64,000 bases of DNA from an uncultured Bacilli bacterium (GCA_934168205.1 CAKPMX010000006.1:14681-78680); one strand, 5' to 3'; shown: positions 41,772-52,293, counted from the stretch's first letter. Notes: generated by a model from the letters alone, not told the origin. Numbers and translations: made by a program.

Positions 41772-43952
41772 CTAACAATAAGCTTCACCTATAGTAAGAA
41801 CTTTAGGAACTGTATCAGATACGTCTTTATTATGACAGCTCATTTCATTAGCCTTTTCAATAAGAAAATCAACACTTTTCTTATCACTTTCTAAATTAGT
41901 TGTAATAACACTTTCTACATCAGTAGAAGTAGTGTTGAAATACTTTGAAATAGCTTCCGTTGAAAAATATTTTCCGTCAACAAATCCAAAGTAAATTGAC
42001 ATAATTATAGTATTTCTTACCCCAAGTTCATTAATTACCCAATCATATTCTGGTGCCGTTATAATATTAATAAGTTTAATATAATCGCCTCTATCAAACG
42101 CATCGCAAATTTTTTTCTCATTATTGTCATTATTACCAGTTGAATATTCAGCAACATCAACAGTATCAGATAAAGCATTAAAATCATCGCCTTTTAAAGC
42201 TAAAGAACCTGGAATACTTTCCAACTTTCTTCTCATCTTTGGTATTAAAGTTCCATAAAATCTAGAAGCTTCTTGGACACCAAAACCATTTGATACAGGA
42301 TGCTCTAAATCATTACCATATCTTAACGCTATTAAACTTCTCTCATTATTATTAAGTGTACCAATTACAGAATCAATTGCATCCTTATTAAACTCATCAA
42401 AATACTCATAAATAGATTGTAAACATTTACCTCTCTTACCAGTTCTTGAACGTGCTTTCTTTTTCGGTTTTTTATTTTCATCTGGTTCTCTGAATTTTTT
42501 TAATTTAACAAGTGATTCATCTGGATTATCCAAATAAACAGAGAATTTATCAACATCATTTGATTCTCTGATCAATTTTAGAGCTTTTTTTTCTGTCTGT
42601 CTTATACTTTCTCTAGTAACACCATATTTTTTTCCTATCTCTTCAAGAGTCCATAATCTTCCATCTAAAGCACCATGTCTAAGCAACAATACCATTTTTT
42701 GTTTTTCACTTAAGTTACAATTATTTAACAGTTTAGAAACTTCAAAAGGTAAATTGTTTAATATGACCTGTTCATCAACAGCTATACCATCACTAGATAT
42801 AAATGATTCTAATTCAGAATCACCATCTGAAGAAACAAATGCATTAAGGCTAACTGCATCTTGACGAAGAGCTTCCATCTCCTCGACATAAGAAACGTTC
42901 TTTCCAAGTAACTGGGCAATTTCATCAACAGTTAAACTTCTGCCATATTCTTTCTGTAAATTAACAAGATCAGCCTTATATTTTTTTAACATATCAAACT
43001 TATGAATCGGAATTCTAATAGTTCTAGAGTCATTTGCAATAGCCCTAGACATAGATACACCAATATGATAAATTGCATAAGTTGAAAATTTAACATTACG
43101 TGAGCCATCAAATTTTTCAACAGCCTTTATTAAACCACAGTTTCCTTCTTGAATCAAATCCATAAATGACAAACCATAATTACGATACTTTTTTGCCACA
43201 TTAACAACAAGTCTCAAATTACTTTCGATAAATCTATCACGTGCTGCCATATCACCTAATGAAATTTTATCAGCCAATTCTTTTTCTTCTTCTACAGTTA
43301 ATAAAGGTATACTACCTATATCATTAAGATAAAGTCTTATAGTATCAATATCTTTAGAATTAGTATCATAAAAATCAGCAGCATTTAATGTTTCAACATT
43401 TTCCTCTACTTTAATATCTTTCAAAGAACAATATGTCAAAACTGAAAAAACCAAAAAATTACTATCAAAAATATCATTAGAATTTCCTTTAACAATATCT
43501 TCGTGTTTTTCATCAAAAACATAATTAATCATAGCTGAAAACTTATCATTACTTTCAATTAATCTTGTCAATGAATTAACATCTAATACAAAATCATATT
43601 TTTTAAAAAAAGCATCCAGTTTTCTAAAAGCTTTAATAGCCTCTTCATAATTACTAACACTAGGAAATTGTTCACCTATGTATCGTGAGACAATATCAAA
43701 AGACTTATCTTTATCAATTAATAATTTTTTAACTTCTAAGTCAACTTCTTTTTTTATATTCTTTTTAATACTAGAAATAAAGTCAGAAGAATCTCTATTC
43801 CTAGCAAGTACTCTAATTACTATATCAGAATACTCATCAAATGAAATACCCGTATATTGATAAGATTTATAAACATTTTCAATAGTTGGTAACATTTTTT
43901 CAAATAAATCATCCATACTCATTTCTGAGTAATTATTATAAGTCAAATTCAT
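41772..43952 (-). CDS. Unusual sigma-70-family factor with three region-4-like domains
   Basis: 726 aa. Residues 1-200: unique helical part. 201-235 region 1.2; 236-312 region 2 (SFMDLIQEGNCGLIKAVEKF, VKFSTYAIYHIGVSMSRAIA, RTIRIP); 318-375 region 3; 400-465 region 4 (LSEKQKMVLLLRHGALDGRL, WTLEEIGKKYGVTRESIRQT). After a basic linker come two more region-4-like copies: 520-580 (NNNERSLIALRYGN, MRRKLE) and 630-700 (MSIYFGFVDGKYFSTEAISK). The WW pair used for promoter melting in primary sigma is YH here, so it is an alternative factor. GGGGATTTAGG precedes the ATG. Confidence 0.85.
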   Translation of the reverse strand: MNLTYNNYSEMSMDDLFEKMLPTIENVYKSYQYTGISFDEYSDIVIRVLARNRDSSDFISSIKKNIKKEVDLEVKKLLIDKDKSFDIVSRYIGEQFPSVSNYEEAIKAFRKLDAFFKKYDFVLDVNSLTRLIESNDKFSAMINYVFDEKHEDIVKGNSNDIFDSNFLVFSVLTYCSLKDIKVEENVETLNAADFYDTNSKDIDTIRLYLNDIGSIPLLTVEEEKELADKISLGDMAARDRFIESNLRLVVNVAKKYRNYGLSFMDLIQEGNCGLIKAVEKFDGSRNVKFSTYAIYHIGVSMSRAIANDSRTIRIPIHKFDMLKKYKADLVNLQKEYGRSLTVDEIAQLLGKNVSYVEEMEALRQDAVSLNAFVSSDGDSELESFISSDGIAVDEQVILNNLPFEVSKLLNNCNLSEKQKMVLLLRHGALDGRLWTLEEIGKKYGVTRESIRQTEKKALKLIRESNDVDKFSVYLDNPDESLVKLKKFREPDENKKPKKKARSRTGKRGKCLQSIYEYFDEFNKDAIDSVIGTLNNNERSLIALRYGNDLEHPVSNGFGVQEASRFYGTLIPKMRRKLESIPGSLALKGDDFNALSDTVDVAEYSTGNNDNNEKKICDAFDRGDYIKLINIITAPEYDWVINELGVRNTIIMSIYFGFVDGKYFSTEAISKYFNTTSTDVESVITTNLESDKKSVDFLIEKANEMSCHNKDVSDTVPKVLTIGEAYC

Positions 43953-44039
43953 AAAACCTAAATCCCCTTTTCATAATCATAAAGCACAAACATCCCTTAA
44001 AATTAGGCATATTATACACCAAATTTAAAAAAAAGTCAA

Positions 44040-44073
44040 AAAAAATAGAAAGAACAAAAACTTCTTTCTATTT
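44040..44073 (-). terminator. Terminator after the glucan synthase-like gene
   Basis: Minus-strand 12-bp stem AAATAGAAAGAA/TTCTTTCTATTT (44062-44073 and 44043-44054) followed by T-rich sequence; overlaps the stop codon. Confidence 0.8.
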
Positions 44074-47000
44074 TACATCAACAATTACACTATGAGTAGA
44101 ACTATCATCAACAAGTCTTACACTTTTAACGACTCTTCCATCAAAAGTAATTTTTTCTATACCTGTTCTTTTTACTTCGATATTATAAACAGTATTCATA
44201 TATTTATAAACAACTTTAAATCCATCCCAGTCATTTGGAATACTAGGAACAATATTTAAAACATCACCATGTTTTTGAACACCTAAAATATCTCTTACAC
44301 CAGTATTATAAAACCAACCAGAAGAACCTGTATACCAAGTCCATCCGCCATGACCTAAAAAGCTAGATGCAGAATATATATCAGCCGCAATAACATAAGG
44401 TTCAACTTTGTACTTCAAAACCTGTTCCTTATTCAAACTTCTATTTATAGGATTAATCATTTGATAATAACGATATGCCTCATTATAATGGCCTTCCTTA
44501 ATTAAAGCCATAATGTACCAAGCAACCGCATGTGTATATTGACCAGCATTTTCTCTAATGCCTTTATGATAATTCATAATATAACCAGGATTATTTAAAG
44601 ACTTATTAAAAGCTGGAGTCAATAGTTTAACAATACCTGTTTTTTCATCAACTAAGTTTTCTGAAACAGAATCCAAAACTTTATCTACTCTGTTCTCCGG
44701 TATTACTCCAGATATAATTGAAAAACTCTGTGAAATTAAATCTATTTTACACTCATTATTTTCATGACTACCAAGTTTATCACCATTATCAAAATAAGCT
44801 CTTAAATAATAATTTCCATCCCAAGCATATTTATTTAAATTAGTCTTCAATAACTTATTAAATTCATAGTACTCTAAAACATCTAAATCAATATTAAATT
44901 CTTTTATCATCTGAGTAAACTTATCAATAATATTATATAAGAAGAAGCCTAACCAGACACTTTCACCCTTTCCTTTAATACCAACTCTATTCATACCATC
45001 ATTCCAGTCACCACCACCAATTAAAGGTATGCCATGACTACCAAGAGAAGACATCGATAATTCTAAAGCCTTAATACAATGTTTCAATAAAGTATCAGTT
45101 TTTTCTGTGTAATTAAAATACATTGTCTTTTCATACTCATAATTACTAAGTACATCTCCAGATACATAAGGAACAACTTCTTTTAAAATAGAAACATCTC
45201 CAGTAACATCAATATAATTAATAGTTGCATAAACAAGCCATAAATAATCATCTTTATAACGACTTCTAAGTCCAAAATTATTACCATCATGCCACCAGTG
45301 TAAAACATCTCCTGAAGTAAATTGATGAGATGCATTAATTAATATTTGTTTTCTTGTATACTCTGGTTTTACTAATACTATGTTCATCGCATCTTGTAAC
45401 TGATCTCTATAGCCAAAGGCACCAGATACTTGATAAAATCCTGCTTTAGCCATAATTCTAGAAGAAATAGTTTGATATAAATACCAAGAATTAATCATAA
45501 AGTCAAAACTCTTATCAGGACTCTTTACAGAAATAACACCTAAAGTCTCTCGCCAATGTTTCTTAACTTTAACTAATTCCTTCTCCACATTTGAAATATC
45601 ACGATATTTATCAATTAATTCTAAATGACCTTTATCATTATTTAAAGCAACCAACATAAATGAAATACTTTTCTCTTCACTCGGCTTTAAACTAACCTTA
45701 GTATCAATACTCTTTACCAAAATTCTATCAATAACAGAAGAATTGATTCTTTCACTAGAAGACATATAAACACAAAACTCACTATAATTAACACTATAAA
45801 CATTACGTAGTTTTACGCAATTATCTAAAGGAATAAACTCTGATAAAATATGTCTAGCCGTTTTCTCTTCAAAATTACCAAGTACTGGATTAATAAAGTA
45901 ACTAACATCAAAGTCTAACTTTTTATTAGTCTTATTTTTTAGTTTCAATAAATATAGTTTAACCGTATCATCAACTGGAACAAACTCTGTTATTTCCTTT
46001 TCTAATTCTAAAGACTCACTCTTTAAAATACTATAACCAAGTCCATGAACACATGATTCCGGATGAAATCTTTTTCCATCAAACTTAAATCCTTCCGAAA
46101 CATCAGAAACAACAGTATCATTAGTCCAAGAAGTAATCTTAAACTCTGAAGAATTTTCAAAATAGGTGTATCCAGCACCAGTATTAGTAATAATTGTTCC
46201 AAACTTCTCATTCGCAATAACATTACTCCAAGGAGCAGGTGTTTCATTATTATAAATAATATACTCTGTACCAGTTTTATTAAATCCTGCATAACCATTA
46301 TCAAAAACTAACTTTTCTTCATTTACACTAGGTACATTTTCTTCATATTCATCTCTATAATAATTACCAATTTTATTATTTTTCTGTAACTCCTCAACTG
46401 CTTCATTTAATGTAATATGATTCTTAATATCAAATCTAAGTCTTGGAACAATTCTAAATAAACTTATCTCTTCTCTAGATAAACTTTTTCCATCAATAAC
46501 CTTAATACATCCAGGAGTATGATAAAAACTATTAACAGAATACATTCTATAAATCTCATTTTCTATTTCTCTATTAATAACATTATTATACTTAGCATCT
46601 TCATCATTTATAATCACAACATCTACAAATATTGAATTGTTTTTATAATATTCAAATGCTTTCAAAATACCAAGTACAAAAGATAAATCACTAATATCAT
46701 TAATATCAACTAATATTATCGGTCTATCACCAGATATTCCAAATTTCCATAATCCTTTTTGAGACAAACTATTCTTTCTTAATAAATCCATTCTCTCTTC
46801 TGTAACAGATATCTTAGTAGTTTGATATAAATAATTAAGCATAGTATTAAATATTCTTAAATCATTACCTTTTATATTCATATTCTTTGTATTAATAGCG
46901 TTAGCTAAAGCTGAAACTTTAAATACTCTATCAAAATCATACTTAGTTATATAAGAATTAATTATGTCATTAATCTGTTCTCTACTTCTACCAAAACCAA

Positions 47001-50000
47001 GTACTACATAAACACTTTTACTACTACCAGCATCAATTGTAATCTTGTTTCTAATACTACAAACTGGATCTAAATTATCACCAGTAGAATTACTAAGTTT
47101 ATTATTTATACAAACTGGCTCAGTAGAATCATGTCCTATTCCTATAAAATTACTTCTTTCAGTCTCATAACTATATTTATCTACTGGATTATCAATAATT
47201 AATCTATGTACCAAATAACTATTAACATTAGAGTCTTTTCTACTCTTTCTAACTAATATCAAAGAATTAGATTTATTATCATACTCACTAGATATAAACA
47301 TATTATTAAAAACTCTATGTGAAACATCATCCATATTTTCAGATAAAATAGCTTCAGTATAAGTAGTAAGTTCTAATACCTTCTGACTACGTCCATTATT
47401 TTTAAATGTTACTTTTCTAACTTCCGCATTATTATCAGTCGCAACTACAACTTCAGTACTAGTAGTTATAACTCCATCAGTTCTTATATATTTAATTTTG
47501 TCAGAAGCAAAAACAACTTCATAATTATCAGGTCTCTTATTAACTGGTGCAAAAGTATTAGACCAAGTATAATTAGTTTTTACATCTCTAACATACATAA
47601 ATAAACCATAATCTTGTTCCGTAACTTTTCTATATCTATTAAGTTGTAAAGTTCTATATCTAGAAAAACCATTACCTCTATCATTTAAAAGCACACAATA
47701 TTTCTTATTAGATAAAACTGAAACTTCTGGCATATAAGAAATATAGTTATAAGTTCTAATATCATTAAGAACTTTTTCTTTTTTATAATTATATTTTTTA
47801 TAACTATCCATTTTCATATCTATATCACTTCTAAGTTGTACTTTTTCTTTTAATAAAATCTCAAAAGTTCTAATAGAAAGATTACTATGAAAATAATTCT
47901 TTATAACATCTTTCTTTAAATAATTAACAAGTCCTACTAAAATCATTCCTTGATGATGGGCAAAATATGCCTCTACTACATTTTTATTATCATAGTCATA
48001 TGACTCATACAAACCATATTTACCATACATATCTAATTTCATAAATGCTTCAATATTAGAAATAACTGAATCTGGAAATAACTCCATAGCCATAATTGAT
48101 GCATAAGGAGATAAAACCACTCTATTTTCTTTATCTTCTTTTGCTTTTAAATATGGTGTCGAAAAAGCTTTATATTTATAATTTAGAGAATTATCAAGTT
48201 CACTATAAGCTGACTCACTAATACCCCATGGTAATTTTCTAGAAACTTTTTCTATATATTCTTTTTGACAAAAATAAGCAAAATAGTATGACTCATCTAA
48301 CAATGTATTAGGATAATTCTTCATAAACAACAATGGCATATAATATTCAAATGAAGTACCAGACCAAGAAATAAGTCCTTTATGTCCTTTATATGTTGTT
48401 AGAGACTTATCTAAAGAAAACCAATGTTTTGCTGGTACATCACCTTTACAAATTGCTAAATAACTAGTTAATCTAGATTCACTAGCGAACTTATTATAAT
48501 TATAAATTGATAATTTTCCCTCATTATCATCATATCCAATACTAAATACATTCTTCTTAGTATATAACTTCTTAAAATTAGTATTATTAATTAACTTATC
48601 ACAAAGTTTTAATAATTTTTCTTCTTCTAAAGTACTAAGAAACTCTCTGACAACGATCATACTTGCAACTAAATTACCAGAGTCAACTGTTGAAACAAAT
48701 CTTGGTTGCATCACACTCTTTGTTTTTATATCATACCAGTTATATAAATGACCATTCCATTTTTCTAAAGAATCAATACTTTTTAAAACCTTATCTATTA
48801 AAGTTAAAGTCTCTTCTTTATCTATAAAATTCATATCATAAGCTGACACTATACTTACTAACGAATAACCTATCGCTGTAGGAGAAGTTCTCATATCTAA
48901 TTTGTTTTCTCTATTTTCTTGATAGTTATCCGGTATAAGATAATTATATTCTTCAACTAAATTATCCGAAAAATACTTCCAAGTATCTTTGGCGATATCT
49001 ACTAACTTATCTTTTTTATTATCTCTAATAGTAATATCTTTATTTATATTTAAACTTACTAAATATAAAACAATAGGCGCAATAACAAATAAGAAGGCTA
49101 TAACATATGAAGATATATTATTTATTAAAAGTCCTACAATAAAGAAGATAATACCAAAAATATAGTTAACAATAAAAGCCTTAACATAATTAAAGAAACT
49201 TTCTTTAGTATTATTTATAGTCTCTTCAAATGTACGCCAGTTAAGTAAATTCTTATGTGATACAAATAATCTATACAAAGTCCTAAAAAATGCATCCATA
49301 TAAAGCATAGAATAAAAAGGTATACATGAAAAAGTAATAAGAGCTTGAAGTATAATACTCTTTCCACCTACTAATAAATTCTTATAATAAACATGCATCT
49401 TTTTATTACTTTTAAATGTCATCTTACCAGCAATAAATGAAATAATTGAAAAAGAAATCTCTAATAAAACGAATCCTATAAAGAATAAAGAATTAACTTT
49501 TCCAAAACAAATAGAGAGTAACAAAATAAGTAACAGTGATGGCATTAAAAACATTCTAATTATATTATCTAATATTTTAAATCTAGAAAGTAAATTTAAT
49601 GGATTTTTAACAGTCTCATTATTTTTATTTTTTACTCTATTAAAAAGCCAATATAGTATTTGTGTATCTCCTCTAGCCCAACGATGATGTCTAGTAATAT
49701 CTGTCAAAAATGAAGATGGAAAATCATCTATAACTTCTATATCTGAAACATAACCTGTTCTTAAATAACTTCCCTCTAATAAATCATGTGACAAAATTAA
49801 ATTATCAGGAAAAGTATTATCTAATATTTCATCAAATACTTCTAAATCATAAATACCTTTACCAATGAAACTTCCCTCTTTAAATAAATCCTGATACACA
49901 TTAGGAACAACAGCTGAATATGTATCAAATCCACCTACACCAGCAAAAATCTGACTATATAAACTCTTATTAGTAGATTCAATATCAACACTAACTCTAG

Positions 50001-51711
50001 GTTGCATTATTCCATATCCAGAAATAACTTTAGTTCTATCCTCATTTAAAACAGCCCTATTTAAAGGATGATCCATCGCACCAATTAAATTTAAAGCCGT
50101 ACTTAATACTAATCTTGTATCAGCATCTAATGTAATAACATATTTGATTTTTAAACTATTTTTCTTAATTGTATTAACAAAAAAGTTTTCTCTGATTTCT
50201 GAAGCATCCATCTTACCAAGTAATAATTTATTAAATTGTAAAAGAGCTCCACGTTTTCTTTCATATCCCAAAAATGAATTTTCTTTTTCATTCCAAAATC
50301 TCTTTCGATATACAAAATGAAATAATTCTTTTCCATACTTCTTATTCAGTTTATTAACTATTTCTTTACCAGTTGCTGAAATTTCTTTATCAATATCAAG
50401 AATTTTCTTATCTGCAGATTTAACATCTCCTAATAAAGTAAAATACAAATTATTAGATTTGTTTGTTAAATAAAAAGTTTCTAAAACATCAAACATCTCT
50501 TTTACTTTTTTAGTATCTGAAATAATTGTCGGTATAACAACCATTGTAGCTGCTTCATCTGGCAAAGATGAAGAATAATCCATTTTAGGTAATATTGTTG
50601 CGGGAACTGCCTTTAATAAAATAGAATTAATAACTTTAATAACTAGTTGATTAACGGGAACTAAAAGTATAAAAAATCCTAAAACTCTCATACCAATAAA
50701 GTATTTAGAAATTAAAAATGTAATCAAAATTGTAAGTACAAAAACAATTAAAATATATAAGAATGATCTAAAACTATAATTCTTATTTTTAAATAAGTAA
50801 AAACCAATGTGCTTATCTTCCTCGGTGCTTTTTTTAGACAAATCTTTTAATAAGTCATACTCACTACGCCTTTTTCTTTTTGCTAAAGAAATAATTTTTT
50901 CTCTATAAAGATTCTTAGACTCAACAGTCATCTTTTTATATATTTTATCTTCTAAAAACAACTTTTCTGTAAAAGAAATATTTTTAAATAACAATTCATC
51001 AGAAAGGTCAAATAAAGATTTTAAATCACCAAAAATATTAGAAATTAAAATATTATTATCTACTTTTTCTTGATAATACTCATTAATTATTTCTTTTAAA
51101 CTAATATCTTTACTCTTAAGTATTTCATTAATCTCTTTAAAAATAGAATTACTTTTATCACCAAGTTTATTTAGTTGTTGATTCAACTCATATATATAAT
51201 ACTGATCATTTAAATAATCAAAGTTATTACCAAGTAAATCATTTAAACTTATATTTTCTTTATCAACACTTTCTATAGTTTTATTAATTTTATCTTGTAT
51301 TAACATTTTATTTTTTAAATCTATACAAAGTGAATATAACTTCTCAGCATAAATAAATAATAATAAAGGTTTAATAGCCATTATTTCTCTATAAGAAAAA
51401 ATAACATTGTTTTCATGTTGATATTTTTTTAATTCTGAAACTAAATTATTAAAAGGAATATTATAATTATTTACAGACGCTATATGTCTAAGAAAATAAT
51501 ATAGAGTCTTTGTATTTTTTAGTCTCTTCTTTAAAACTTTTCTATCATTTACAATGTCAGTTTTAGCTTCAACTAGCAAATAGAAGTTATCAATAACCCA
51601 TTCATTAGTAATTCCTACATAATTTGCCTGCTTAGTTTTATTTATTAAAAATTTATAATAATCATTTATTCTTTTAAATTGTTTAAAAAAAACATGTATT
51701 ACATCATTCAC
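44068..51711 (-). CDS. ndvB: Cyclic beta-1,2-glucan synthase-like protein (GT84 + GH94)
   Basis: 2547 aa. Transmembrane segments near residues 310-360; a GT84-like glycosyltransferase (VVIPTIISDTKKVKEMFDVL, YVITLDADTRLVLSTALNLI, HHRWARGDTQILYWL); another membrane block near 740-900. Then a GH94-type beta-glucan phosphorylase half with YRDQLQDAMNIVLVKPEYTR, FTSGDVLHWWHDGNNFG and GGDWNDGMNRVG (general acid Asp, near 2240). This order matches NdvB/ChvB, which build and cyclise beta-1,2-glucan. The start is GTG 51711 after AGGAGGG. Unusually large for such a small-genome lineage; codon use matches its neighbours. Confidence 0.88.
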   Translation of the reverse strand: MNDVIHVFFKQFKRINDYYKFLINKTKQANYVGITNEWVIDNFYLLVEAKTDIVNDRKVLKKRLKNTKTLYYFLRHIASVNNYNIPFNNLVSELKKYQHENNVIFSYREIMAIKPLLLFIYAEKLYSLCIDLKNKMLIQDKINKTIESVDKENISLNDLLGNNFDYLNDQYYIYELNQQLNKLGDKSNSIFKEINEILKSKDISLKEIINEYYQEKVDNNILISNIFGDLKSLFDLSDELLFKNISFTEKLFLEDKIYKKMTVESKNLYREKIISLAKRKRRSEYDLLKDLSKKSTEEDKHIGFYLFKNKNYSFRSFLYILIVFVLTILITFLISKYFIGMRVLGFFILLVPVNQLVIKVINSILLKAVPATILPKMDYSSSLPDEAATMVVIPTIISDTKKVKEMFDVLETFYLTNKSNNLYFTLLGDVKSADKKILDIDKEISATGKEIVNKLNKKYGKELFHFVYRKRFWNEKENSFLGYERKRGALLQFNKLLLGKMDASEIRENFFVNTIKKNSLKIKYVITLDADTRLVLSTALNLIGAMDHPLNRAVLNEDRTKVISGYGIMQPRVSVDIESTNKSLYSQIFAGVGGFDTYSAVVPNVYQDLFKEGSFIGKGIYDLEVFDEILDNTFPDNLILSHDLLEGSYLRTGYVSDIEVIDDFPSSFLTDITRHHRWARGDTQILYWLFNRVKNKNNETVKNPLNLLSRFKILDNIIRMFLMPSLLLILLLSICFGKVNSLFFIGFVLLEISFSIISFIAGKMTFKSNKKMHVYYKNLLVGGKSIILQALITFSCIPFYSMLYMDAFFRTLYRLFVSHKNLLNWRTFEETINNTKESFFNYVKAFIVNYIFGIIFFIVGLLINNISSYVIAFLFVIAPIVLYLVSLNINKDITIRDNKKDKLVDIAKDTWKYFSDNLVEEYNYLIPDNYQENRENKLDMRTSPTAIGYSLVSIVSAYDMNFIDKEETLTLIDKVLKSIDSLEKWNGHLYNWYDIKTKSVMQPRFVSTVDSGNLVASMIVVREFLSTLEEEKLLKLCDKLINNTNFKKLYTKKNVFSIGYDDNEGKLSIYNYNKFASESRLTSYLAICKGDVPAKHWFSLDKSLTTYKGHKGLISWSGTSFEYYMPLLFMKNYPNTLLDESYYFAYFCQKEYIEKVSRKLPWGISESAYSELDNSLNYKYKAFSTPYLKAKEDKENRVVLSPYASIMAMELFPDSVISNIEAFMKLDMYGKYGLYESYDYDNKNVVEAYFAHHQGMILVGLVNYLKKDVIKNYFHSNLSIRTFEILLKEKVQLRSDIDMKMDSYKKYNYKKEKVLNDIRTYNYISYMPEVSVLSNKKYCVLLNDRGNGFSRYRTLQLNRYRKVTEQDYGLFMYVRDVKTNYTWSNTFAPVNKRPDNYEVVFASDKIKYIRTDGVITTSTEVVVATDNNAEVRKVTFKNNGRSQKVLELTTYTEAILSENMDDVSHRVFNNMFISSEYDNKSNSLILVRKSRKDSNVNSYLVHRLIIDNPVDKYSYETERSNFIGIGHDSTEPVCINNKLSNSTGDNLDPVCSIRNKITIDAGSSKSVYVVLGFGRSREQINDIINSYITKYDFDRVFKVSALANAINTKNMNIKGNDLRIFNTMLNYLYQTTKISVTEERMDLLRKNSLSQKGLWKFGISGDRPIILVDINDISDLSFVLGILKAFEYYKNNSIFVDVVIINDEDAKYNNVINREIENEIYRMYSVNSFYHTPGCIKVIDGKSLSREEISLFRIVPRLRFDIKNHITLNEAVEELQKNNKIGNYYRDEYEENVPSVNEEKLVFDNGYAGFNKTGTEYIIYNNETPAPWSNVIANEKFGTIITNTGAGYTYFENSSEFKITSWTNDTVVSDVSEGFKFDGKRFHPESCVHGLGYSILKSESLELEKEITEFVPVDDTVKLYLLKLKNKTNKKLDFDVSYFINPVLGNFEEKTARHILSEFIPLDNCVKLRNVYSVNYSEFCVYMSSSERINSSVIDRILVKSIDTKVSLKPSEEKSISFMLVALNNDKGHLELIDKYRDISNVEKELVKVKKHWRETLGVISVKSPDKSFDFMINSWYLYQTISSRIMAKAGFYQVSGAFGYRDQLQDAMNIVLVKPEYTRKQILINASHQFTSGDVLHWWHDGNNFGLRSRYKDDYLWLVYATINYIDVTGDVSILKEVVPYVSGDVLSNYEYEKTMYFNYTEKTDTLLKHCIKALELSMSSLGSHGIPLIGGGDWNDGMNRVGIKGKGESVWLGFFLYNIIDKFTQMIKEFNIDLDVLEYYEFNKLLKTNLNKYAWDGNYYLRAYFDNGDKLGSHENNECKIDLISQSFSIISGVIPENRVDKVLDSVSENLVDEKTGIVKLLTPAFNKSLNNPGYIMNYHKGIRENAGQYTHAVAWYIMALIKEGHYNEAYRYYQMINPINRSLNKEQVLKYKVEPYVIAADIYSASSFLGHGGWTWYTGSSGWFYNTGVRDILGVQKHGDVLNIVPSIPNDWDGFKVVYKYMNTVYNIEVKRTGIEKITFDGRVVKSVRLVDDSSTHSVIVDVK

Positions 51712-51783
51712 TATATCAACCCTCCTATTAAAATTATATCATAATTTCATAAAAATAGAAGACAGTTTTGTCGAAAGGTACAA

Positions 51784-51810
51784 ACAAAAAAACCTCGTAA
51801 AAACAAGGTT
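51784..51810 (-). terminator. Terminator of the tRNA operon
   Basis: Minus-strand 8-bp stem AACCTTGT/ACGAGGTT (with G-U pair, TTTT loop) followed by seven T, 12 bases after tRNA-Ser. Confidence 0.8.
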
Positions 51811-51821
51811 TAATTTTATAA

Positions 51822-51912
51822 TGGCGGAGTAGGAGAGATTTGAACTCTCGCGCCAGTTACCCGACCTACACCCTTAGCAGGGGCGCCTCTTCAGCCTCTT
51901 GAGTACTACTCC
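51822..51912 (-). tRNA. trnS-GCT: tRNA-Ser (anticodon GCT)
   Basis: 91 bases with encoded CCA and the long variable arm of class II tRNAs. Acceptor GGAGTAG pairs with CTACTCC; anticodon loop CTGCTAA (GCT); T-loop TTCAAAT. Last gene of a four-tRNA operon. Confidence 0.95.
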
Positions 51913-51971
51913 ATTCCTCTTGTGCGTCCGCATATATAATGTTACATGAAATAAGCGTTAATGTCAATAAA

Positions 51972-51993
51972 AAAATCCAGATTTCTGGATTTT
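51972..51993. terminator. Hairpin between tRNA-Glu and tRNA-Ser
   Basis: A perfect 10-bp stem AAAATCCAGA/TCTGGATTTT with TT loop, flanked by A and T runs, could act in both directions. It suggests tRNA-Ser may be transcribed partly apart from the other three. Confidence 0.6.
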
Positions 51994-52003
51994 GATTTTT
52001 CAC

Positions 52004-52080
52004 TGGTGACGAGTACGGAATTCGAATCCGTGAATGCTGCCGTGAAAGGGCAGTGTGTTAAGCCGCTTCACCAACTCGCC
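52004..52080 (-). tRNA. trnE-TTC: tRNA-Glu (anticodon TTC)
   Basis: 77 bases with encoded CCA. Acceptor GGCGAGT/ACTCGTC, anticodon loop CTTTCAC (TTC), T-loop TTCGAAT. Only 3 bases separate it from tRNA-Asn. Confidence 0.94.
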
Positions 52081-52083
52081 ATC

Positions 52084-52160
52084 TGGCGCCCCAACTAGGA
52101 CTTGAACCTAGGACCCCTTGATTAACAGTCAAGTGCTCTAACCGACTGAGCTATTGAGGC
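52084..52160 (-). tRNA. trnN-GTT: tRNA-Asn (anticodon GTT)
   Basis: 77 bases with encoded CCA. Acceptor GCCTCAA/TTGGGGC (one G-U), anticodon loop CTGTTAA (GTT), T-loop TTCAAGT. Substrate of the AsnS encoded in this window. Confidence 0.95.
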
Positions 52161-52167
52161 ATATTAA

Positions 52168-52244
<77 letters not shown>

Positions 52245-52264
52245 ATTAATAGCAGTACTTCCTA

Positions 52265-52293
52265 ATTTTACAATATTTACTCTACTTTTGCAA
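52265..52293 (-). promoter_or_regulatory. Promoter of the tRNA Ile-Asn-Glu-Ser operon
   Basis: Minus-strand TTGCAA (52288-52293), 17-base spacer, TAAAAT (52265-52270), about 20 bases before tRNA-Ile. Confidence 0.75.
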
